Assembly: GCA_015679605.1 (NCBI GenBank)
Contig: JAAAVE010000999.1
Span: 1-11,202 of the forward strand
Direction of reading: 5' to 3'
DNA from: Podila epigama
Taxonomy: Eukaryota; Mortierellomycota; Mortierellomycetes; Mortierellales; Mortierellaceae
Length of the DNA: 11,202 nt
A program made the translations under genes and the position numbers. Positions 1 through 6,800 of this stretch are shown here, piece after piece. Position 1 is the stretch's first letter, and the number at the start of each line of letters is the position of its first letter. The notes under the pieces were generated by a model. That model was not told where the DNA came from. It ran no database searches and saw only the letters and a program-made list of their open reading frames with translations.

Positions 1-97
1 GTGAAGACAAGCATGAACTTTCTCCATTTCTTTCTTTTCTTTCTCATTTTCTTTTCACCCAAACTCTCCTTCCCCACCCCTTTCCAAGTGTGTGTCG
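1..97 (+). promoter_or_regulatory. Pyrimidine-rich upstream region / 5' leader of RTT109
   Basis: Positions 19-87 are almost entirely C and T on the plus strand, directly before the RTT109 ATG. CT-rich tracts just upstream of the start are common in fungal housekeeping promoters and leaders, where they often lie close to transcription start sites. I see no TATA box. The window begins here, so the full promoter is not visible. An upstream ATG at 13 lies in this stretch and is listed separately. Confidence 0.45.
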
Positions 98-162
98 ATG
101 GAATTCGATCATGTCATTTTGGACTCGATTGCACGCGAGCTCCAGTGTGCAAGTCAAACTAG
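13..162 (+). other. Possible upstream ORF overlapping the RTT109 start
   Basis: An ATG at 13, with A at -3, opens 49 codons to a TAG at 160-162. It lies in a different frame from RTT109 and overlaps its first 22 codons. The translated N-terminus (MNFLHFFLFFLIFFSP) looks like a signal peptide, but this follows directly from the CT-rich DNA, so I do not take it as a protein signal. If transcription starts upstream of 13, this uORF could lower RTT109 translation. If transcription starts inside the CT tract, it is irrelevant. Confidence 0.2.
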
Positions 163-1825
163 CCGAACAATAGAGACTCCAACAACCCATAGATTCCAAC
201 TACAATCCATCTTGTCGCGACCAAAACCAGATACAACACTGTTCCCAGACACAACCCAGTTCCATTCCATTCACGTGCAGAAACGTTTGATTCTTGTCTC
301 CGTAGGCATTTTAGACACTCCCAGTCAATCGCCCAATAACCAGGTTCTAGTCGCAGGCCTTGAGGCGCACGAATACACCCTCGTGCCGATAGGTCATTCA
401 GATGCTTTGTTGACAAATCTCTTGTCACCAGAGACTATTGCATTGACCCAACCACTACCACAACGAATTGTCTCCATCCGCAAGGTAGACACGTCAGGGT
501 GCTGGCGGCAACCAAACAAGAATAACACTCTAGTGGAAAGTCCAGCTCAAGCTCTTGTTCGCGGCTATATCAAGGCACTGCGCGAGTTCAAGCTCACATC
601 CGTCCTGCCAGGAACGGACGGGGATATGGTATCCTTTGTTCCCCAAACCACCCTTCATGTATTTGCAGATGTTCAGTCACAGGGACTCTTTACTCGTTCC
701 AATGAAAACTCGTACAAACGCATACTGGACGGCTACAGGTTGATACGTTGGTGGAAAAGGGTTATCGAATCCGCTTATCAAGTCAGGAAAGGAACATCCG
801 CCTATAGCGACGGATATGTCGGTACAACTTCGATCACCGCTCATTGGCATGTTCCTGGAATAGACTCGGAAGCAGACGCATTATCTCCTGGGCAATGCAC
901 CCCACCACAGTCGAATTCCTCGGAACCTACGAGAGCATCTTTTAGACAATCGGCAACCGTGGATCTTGACATAGACTCGTCCTTTTGGGTATATGGCTAT
1001 CACTCTGCTGACATGAAATTGGGCGAGGTTTTTCCTCGGTTCCCAGGTGACCCCACATCCCGTTTGATCGCATCTCCCCTCTGTGACAACGGCTCGGCAA
1101 GCGTCGAGACGTTGTGGCTAGCGGTTGCGAAAGATGAGGCCTGTGGTGGTGATGGCAAAAAGATCACTGGCTTTTTCCAAGTCGTGGAGACTGGAACATG
1201 GCCGGTACCTGCTACGACGTCATCTGCGAACAAACATCTTCGAGAGGGTGACTTTTTATCCCACTCGACGTTTTCCGAAATGTTCATGTCATTGCTCTCT
1301 TTAGACTTTTCGACCTGGAGATCCGCTGTGGAGTCAACTAGCTTGTGGAACAGCCACATGCTCTCTTGGCTTGCAGAGTCTCGGGAAGAATTGTCTGATG
1401 GAAGGCAACGTCAAGTGAATGGCATGGTCCAACAGTTGACAGTCGATGTCACCGCGGACTGTCTCGTCTCCGTGGTGGTGGCTGCCATGCAGTCTCTCTC
1501 GACCACAGAATCTAAAGATAATAACGTGACAAATGATGTAACACCAACAGTGCCGACACTCAATGGTGTGGATACTAGAATGATTTGCGAGTATGCACCG
1601 CCGCCTGAGAAGATGTTAAAACCAACCAATATGCTAATGACAAACGAACCTGCTTTAGTACAAGATGTCAAGTCCAGCACAGCAGCCACGATGACGACAA
1701 CCGCGAGCACAGCGACTATTGAATCTGACACGAAAAAGCGCAAGGAACTTGGAACAGACGGCCAAGTGCAAGGCGAATCCGGCCCTCGTCTGACCAAAAA
1801 ACTAAAATACACGGAACCCCAGTAA
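98..1825 (+). CDS. RTT109: Rtt109-family histone H3 lysine acetyltransferase (KAT11)
   Basis: Single-exon gene of 575 aa. I chose the ATG at 98; two in-frame codons upstream (GTG at 92) are not eukaryotic starts. Rtt109 is the fungal acetyltransferase that uses acetyl-CoA to modify new histone H3, mainly K56 and also K9/K27, with chaperones Asf1 and Vps75. Family landmarks appear in order: SIRKVDTSG (126-134), equivalent to the SKADTxG strand; LFTR...RLIRWWKRV (197-222), including the WW pair at 218-219; HVPGID (251-256); FWVYGYH (296-302); FPRFPGDPTSRL (312-323); and LW...KDEACGG...ITGFFQVV (339-363), matching the W/RQEC...GFIW segment. The C-terminus ends in basic KKRK (546-549) and KKLK (567-570) runs, as in family members where the tail is nuclear and chaperone-binding. 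It is longer than the 436-aa yeast protein because of a loop near 260-292 and a Ser/Thr-rich linker at about 465-545. The usual DDPK catalytic-loop motif reads GDPT, and the RQEC arginine is not evident. The assignment comes from recalled motif order, not a database search. Confidence 0.87.
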   Translation: MEFDHVILDSIARELQCASQTSRTIETPTTHRFQLQSILSRPKPDTTLFPDTTQFHSIHVQKRLILVSVGILDTPSQSPNNQVLVAGLEAHEYTLVPIGHSDALLTNLLSPETIALTQPLPQRIVSIRKVDTSGCWRQPNKNNTLVESPAQALVRGYIKALREFKLTSVLPGTDGDMVSFVPQTTLHVFADVQSQGLFTRSNENSYKRILDGYRLIRWWKRVIESAYQVRKGTSAYSDGYVGTTSITAHWHVPGIDSEADALSPGQCTPPQSNSSEPTRASFRQSATVDLDIDSSFWVYGYHSADMKLGEVFPRFPGDPTSRLIASPLCDNGSASVETLWLAVAKDEACGGDGKKITGFFQVVETGTWPVPATTSSANKHLREGDFLSHSTFSEMFMSLLSLDFSTWRSAVESTSLWNSHMLSWLAESREELSDGRQRQVNGMVQQLTVDVTADCLVSVVVAAMQSLSTTESKDNNVTNDVTPTVPTLNGVDTRMICEYAPPPEKMLKPTNMLMTNEPALVQDVKSSTAATMTTTASTATIESDTKKRKELGTDGQVQGESGPRLTKKLKYTEPQ

Positions 1826-1974
1826 CGATTCTCACCATTTTTTTTTTTTCTTCTTCCTGGAAAAATTGTGTTTTCTTTCTGTTATCATCAATCACTGATA
1901 TTTTTTTATTTTCTTTGTCACTGTACATGCATCGTTGACAATTTAGCGGTAACAGCATTAGCATTGACCATGCC
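1826..1974 (+). promoter_or_regulatory. Short intergenic region between RTT109 and the unknown gene
   Basis: These 149 bp must hold both the RTT109 3' end and the promoter or leader of the next gene. They begin with a run of 12 T at 1838-1849 followed by a CT tract, and further T-rich sequence lies at 1900-1915. No AATAAA follows the RTT109 stop. An in-frame TGA at 1936-1938 closes the frame of the downstream gene, so its start cannot lie further upstream without an intron. The poly(dT) tract could serve as a nucleosome-excluding promoter element. Confidence 0.4.
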
Positions 1975-3410
1975 ATGCTTACATGCAACGATAATCTCAC
2001 TTCTGGCGTCACGCCTCAAGATCAAGAAGGATCACACTCACGACATAGGGTCGCGACTGCGTCCACCAATGGATTGATATGCATTCCACTAAACAGCAAC
2101 TTGCCGAAGAACAACGTTCCAGATATCAAGCTTCAAAGCAAGGTGAGCCTGTCTACTATCACTCCCCAGTCTGTCCTAGAAGGGTCGCAGACCCTCCAAG
2201 CTAGTCTCCATAGTGGGGTCACCAATGTTGCAAACAAGTGGAGCTGTACACCAATCAAGCGTCACGAAGGCATGAAAATTCCACCTTCTTTCACGTCACA
2301 ATCTGGACCTGAAAGTCCACAACACATTCAAGCAGCCAGCAGCAACGGTACTACCATATGCACCAACCGATGGACCTATACTCCGATTAACAACCGCCCT
2401 CAGCATTTCCCCTTTTATGAAGACATTCAAGGCGGTGCTACAGCACCTGCCAATCTCGCTCCACAGGCTTCAGGTAGAGCGCAGATGACATACATGGGAC
2501 AAGGGGGCAACATTGGCACTGTCATGTCCCCTACGCCTGATCAATTACTTGCAACTCTAGGGAATAATCCCTATGGCCGTCGACGACAAATAGCTCAACA
2601 GGTAAGTGATGTTAAAAATGCGCACTGCTTGTTGTCAGGTTGAGCGGTATTGATGGCCTTTATTTCTCTCTCACTTATGCACAAACACACACACATTCTT
2701 ATTCTTTTCATTTTCACTTCATTTAATATATGATGGATCGATTTCGGGTTACTTCGTACATACACTAGAACACAACCCAGTCTGCAACAACAAAACAGCC
2801 ATATACAACCCAGTTCAGTGGCTTTGGGTATAATCTAATACATAACGTTCCACCCGTGGCTTCAGGCGAGGGGGAGGCGTGGGTTGAGTACATGACCAAA
2901 CACGATTCCTATGACCCAATTCTCAAGCGCCTGGCAGTGATCATGAATCACGTACCTTCGTACTGCCACCACTCTTACCTACCTTTCGCAACGCCAAATC
3001 AAGTCTACAGGCGATCCCAAGCTGTCCAAGGTTGGGGGATCCATGCACCCGTGTTCAGCCCCTCTGTTGACGCCAAGACCTTTTCTAACAAGTGTGCCGG
3101 TAGGTCTCGCTATTTATTTATTGTTATTCTTCTGTGTATGTATTCAGGCCTGGAACGGTATCATAAACCATTAGACTCTCTAATCATATAATGTCAATTG
3201 TCTGTTTTCATTATAGCCGCCGTCGCCAGGGAATTTGTATGTCGGCGCAAGATGTATAGGCGTATCGACGACGCGCTGAAGCACCTGTCCACCCTCAAAA
3301 AGAATGGAGCCAAAGCCATTGAACTCATTACAACATTGGAGGAATTGTCCAACCGTGAGCTGAGTCGGACTGGGCTGTACTTTACGAACCGTGATCGCCA
3401 TGAGGCTTGA
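1975..3410 (+). CDS. Unrecognised three-exon gene, repeat-containing protein with basic C-terminal helices
   Basis: Exons 1975-2601, 2781-3099 and 3217-3410 give 379 aa, with intron phases 0 and 1. The frame stays open across both junctions only after splicing, which is the main support for the model. I do not recognise the family. The N-terminal half (about 1-150) is Ser/Thr/Pro/Gln/Asn-rich and holds two 33-residue copies, plus a weaker third, of a repeat ending in W-x-x-T-P-I. It is probably flexible. The C-terminal half looks folded: WVEYMTKHDSYDPILKRLAV (243-262), then a Cys/His/Tyr-rich stretch YCHHSYLPF (270-278), then RREVCRRK-like basic helix (AREFVCRRKMYRR, 319-331) and a helical tail with LKHLSTLKK and LITTLEEL. 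No signal peptide is convincing; a nuclear or cytoplasmic site fits the charge. The start is uncertain: ATG 1975 is the first in-frame ATG after a stop at 1936, but another ATG lies 5 nt upstream in a different frame. No catalytic motif is visible. Confidence 0.68.
2011..2391 (+). repeat. Degenerate protein-coding repeat, W-x-x-T-P-I type, 2-3 copies
   Basis: Within the unknown gene, residues 63-95 (2161-2259) and 107-139 (2293-2391) align without gaps over 33 positions with 14 identities. Shared features are T-x-Q-S at the start, E, Q and Q-A in the middle, and W-x-x-T-P-I at the end (KWSCTPIK against NRWTYTPIN). A weaker copy at residues 13-40 (2011-2094) shares TPQ...EGS and ends ICIPLN, but lacks the Trp and is shorter. 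The copies are spaced 50 and 44 residues apart. The repeat is visible at protein level and has diverged strongly in DNA, so it is an old internal duplication. Confidence 0.6.
2602..2780 (+). other. Intron 1 of the unknown gene
   Basis: The donor is CAG|GTAAGT, a near-perfect consensus, and the acceptor is ACCCAG|TCT. The intron is 179 nt, phase 0, and the longest in the window. It holds a short CA-repeat stretch near 2680-2695 and T-rich sequence. A second acceptor with the same 10 bases (ACAACCCAGT at 2772-2781 and again at 2805-2814) sits exactly 33 nt downstream at 2813. Using it would delete 11 codons and keep the frame. If unspliced, translation stops 13 codons into the intron, at 2641-2643. 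Confidence 0.72.
3100..3216 (+). other. Intron 2 of the unknown gene
   Basis: The donor is CCG|GTAGGT and the acceptor TTATAG|CCG. The intron is 117 nt, phase 1. Splicing turns the codon split G|CC into Ala and continues the frame to the TGA at 3410. If retained, the frame reads 30 further codons into a stop at 3189-3191, adding a hydrophobic stretch (YLFIVILLCMYSGL). Confidence 0.75.
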
Positions 3411-3810
3411 CGGTTTAAAATGGGAACGTCTAGTAAAGCGCCACAAGCTTAAACAAAGAAAAAACCCTCCAGCCTACGATAAAAGAAACATGACAATAGG
3501 TGCAAAAAGCAACATGCATTGACGTAGTCGTCTCTTTCAACAGCCTCGTACATGTATCCATTCAAAAATACAAACATGTTTATATTGCCTATATCATCCT
3601 TGTTTATTCGCGCCTTTTCATTGAGCAAGGTATTAACTTTGCAAACTTGCAACAATCTTAAACAAAAGATTACACGATTGTTTCCTCTTCTTGCAAGAAT
3701 CAAGGTGGGGCGAGAGCTTTATTATCAGAATCCAAGGTTTATTACTCTAAAGGGCTTGCTATTTAGTCATGATGGAAAGGGCTTTGTCGCAAAGAGAAGG
3801 GTTGTACCAT
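3411..3810. other. Convergent 3' intergenic region
   Basis: These 400 bp separate the stop codons of the unknown gene (plus) and URB1 (minus). They probably hold both 3' UTRs. Short ORFs occur on each strand (3552-3827 plus, 3449-3703 minus), but neither has a convincing protein-like composition. Small palindromes are present at 3549-3556 (TACATGTA) and 3572-3581 (AAACATGTTT). A 6-bp hairpin lies at 3654-3671, with arms AATCTT and AAGATT and a 6-nt loop. I see no tRNA, snoRNA or transposon remnant. Confidence 0.6.
3718..3743 (-). terminator. Two AATAAA polyadenylation signals for URB1
   Basis: On the minus strand, canonical AATAAA hexamers read at 3743-3738 and 3723-3718, beginning 68 and 88 nt past the URB1 stop codon. 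Both are followed by sequence suited to cleavage 10-30 nt further on, near 3690-3710. No comparable AATAAA follows the stop of the convergent plus-strand gene. Confidence 0.55.
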
Positions 3811-6800
3811 TTAATTCTCAGCCGTAATCTGGCGCGCCTGCTCAATGGCTTCTGGAATTATATAACAAAGTGCACGAGCAAGGAGTGCCTGTTTGGCTTC
3901 CTGTGAACCTGCTTTATGACAAGCCTTGTGATTTCCGTTTTCAGTGCAAATCAAGTCAAATCCAAGACGGATCACGCGGCTATGGCTCCGCATTGGCATT
4001 GGATCGATCGTATAAAGCAGGTCCAATGGATCTGACTGTTTAGGTGACAACTCCTTTGCGTTCTTATCCCATGCTTTTGATTCTGGGATATCAGTGGGTG
4101 TCTGTTCAGGTGTCACCACCATGACTTGTTCACAAGCGGACAAAACTTGAAGCAACCGGTGTGTATGTATGTGTGTGAATAGCGATGGTCCTAATGGAGC
4201 TCCAGGATGTGATTGTGATGCTGATTCAAGGTATGAAAACACTTGTAGGATAGACTCTAATACTGTCAAAGCCCAAGGCAAGTTGCTGGTAGTCACCTTG
4301 ACAGCAGCTACAAAAAAAATAAAGAAGATACTGGTTACAAAAACAGTTTAAATTCATCAAGAGACATCCAAACAATAACAATGATAAAAAAAAATCGACA
4401 CTTACAGAGTGCAAAAAGAAGCGTCGTGGCGATACCCGAAACCTGATTTATCCAGATACCGTTCATCCATTTGATGTTTTCCTTTGGACACGATTGAACA
4501 TATCGAAGCAAAAGTCTAGAGGGCACCAACGAGAACTCGTTCTCGAACGACATGGCACTCATCGAGGATAAGGTATGAAGCCAGCTCAAGAACGCACTTT
4601 GAGTGATCATCTGGAGCGAGACCTTTGGAATCGAGGATGCATTGAACAAGATCTATAAAGAGCAAGTAGGGAAAAAAAATTAGGAAACAAACAAAAGTGT
4701 CGAGGCGTTACTTTGATATGAACGAAGTAAAAACACCTCCCAGGAAGACAAAAAAAAGTCTACATTACCTCAATGACAATCTTCTTGGAAAGAGGCTCAC
4801 TGAGTTGCGAATTGAAAAAGGCCACCAGTAAATCAATGACATGGCGACGCTTGAAGAGCTTATAGTCATCTGCAGACTTGAGCGAGGCCGAAAGAAGACG
4901 CAACATCCACACACGCTCCTTTCGGTGGTGCTCAGATGAAGAGTTGAAGAGACTGTAAAACATGGGAATATCTTCCATATCAATCGTGGGTCGTTGCAAA
5001 CAAAACTTGTTCACATGAGGGTACATAAAGTGGTCAGGTCGCAAGAGTGTGGACAGTGCATGCGCAACAAAAACCACAATCGCTGTTGGGATTCTAGGTG
5101 CTGGCTTGTCGTCCTCACGGTCGACAATAGAGTTTTTCAAAGTATCCAGCAGTAGCATGACTTGGTTCTTTTCTCTCATAGTCGCCAACTATAAAGAAAA
5201 TGAAAGGAGGATAGACGGCCAAGTCAGTAGGTGTTTTCAAGAAAGGTGAAGATCAGAGAAAAGAAATAGTAGAACAATGGTAGGTGCCATACCGAGATAA
5301 TGCCGTAAAAGTCATCAAGCAGCGAAAACGCAGCAAGACGCATAGTATCATCATGAGATGACAAGGCTGCAATGATAAGACCCAACCCATTGCATTCAAT
5401 CAACTTGCGACAATCCAATTGTGTTCCAAACGCCATATACGTGGCAAAAAGCGGGAGCATGAAGCATGGGTCGTAAATAGGCGCTTGGCGTCTTTTCAAA
5501 ACATCTTCAGAGTAGTCCTGAAGCGTCACTGTGGGCGCCGCGCTCTCCAAAGCACGATCCAATGGAAAGTGGGTCAAACTGGTCATCATGACACTTGCGT
5601 CAATGAGTTCCAAACTCTCGTTAATCATAGCCTGACCAAAGAGGGATCCGGATGACTTGACGTGGTCAGATCCTGTGCCCCACACCGGTGCTCGGTTTGA
5701 GATAGAACCTCCCGTTTGCGACTCAGTGATCCTCAAGACAGCCAACAACAGCTCATCCGCGACAGAGGTTGAAGCCGAGTAACATGAAAGTAGCGTAGGG
5801 AGGAATCCAGCCTTGCAACATGTCGTGGGCTCGAGGGTCGTCAGGGTATAGATCAACTGAACAATCGCAAGGCGGCTTTTGTGGTTCTCGGGAATAAAAT
5901 GCTTTGTGGTCGGTGCAGTGGACATGATCAGCGACGAAAACTGTTTGTGCTTGAACAAGGTCTGCAAGATCTGGGGTAACACAGAGCTCTGTGAAGTCTA
6001 TATTCGCACGTAATAAAGAAGAACACCATGGTCAATGTCCATGTTGACATCGCCACTACTCAAATGTACACCGATATACATGAAATACTTACCTCGACAT
6101 AGTAGTGCTTGGCCAAAAAGGCAGAGAAGCGCACCAGCTCGACATTATCAAGCGCCTTCTCGATCGCAAAGGAGACCAATTCAAAGAGGATCTTTTGGTC
6201 GATGCTGAGCTTGCGTTCAATGACATGGCTCTCCAGAATGTTATACAGTCTGTCGCACACGGGTTCAAGCCACTCGGCATCTCCATGCTCATCCAGTACA
6301 ACAATGAGTCTCTGAGCCGTTGTCTCAAACCATCTCGAAATCCTGTCCTGTCGCTCTATTTGTAGGTCCTCGTGTACCTCTTTTGTAACGACAAGAAGGG
6401 CTTCCAAGATGTGGATGCTGTCCAAACCGACCCGAGGGATGTTATCAAGCATGCTCCAAACACTTGCAACATCGTCTTCATCCTCCTTGTCAACACTCAA
6501 GGAAATGATTATAGCGGCTGATCCAGCAGCAACCAAGGTCTCCTTTGAGCTATACGAGGAGCTTGCGATCTGGCGGACCAATGTAGGGAGCAACAATGGT
6601 CTCAGAGCCTTGAGAGTGTCTTTATCCTGAGGTGAGCATGCAGACCATGTATACTGATCACCATTTTTGATGGACAAGCGGGTCAGATAAGCATGTACCA
6701 ATGGTGCAAAATCCTCATTCTCCAACAGAGCGTCTCGTTTAGAATCATACATATTGATGACCCTGTCGGCAAATCGCTGTCGGAACTGAGATGAAGCTGT

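Noticed and set aside
92-97. RTT109 start at the GTG at 92.
   Set aside because: Eukaryotic nuclear genes start at ATG; the ATG at 98 is two codons downstream in the same frame.
1411-1812. Long open frame on the minus strand opposite RTT109 (133 codons).
   Set aside because: It lies entirely antisense to the Rtt109 coding region, and its Val/Thr-rich composition is what the Thr/Ser-rich sense codons would give. No independent motif is visible.
3145-3147. Alternative acceptor (TTCAG) inside intron 2 of the unknown gene.
   Set aside because: It would make a 48-nt intron, shorter than any other here, and lead to a stop after 14 codons. The acceptor at 3216 continues the frame for 64 codons.
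3552-3827. 91-codon plus-strand ORF in the convergent spacer.
   Set aside because: No recognisable domain, AT-rich 3' UTR-like composition, and overlap with the URB1 stop and poly(A) signals.
6018-6052. Small inverted and direct repeats (CATGG and ATGTC...GACAT) in URB1 intron 5.
   Set aside because: The arms are only 5-6 bp, expected by chance, and have no conserved structure I can recognise.
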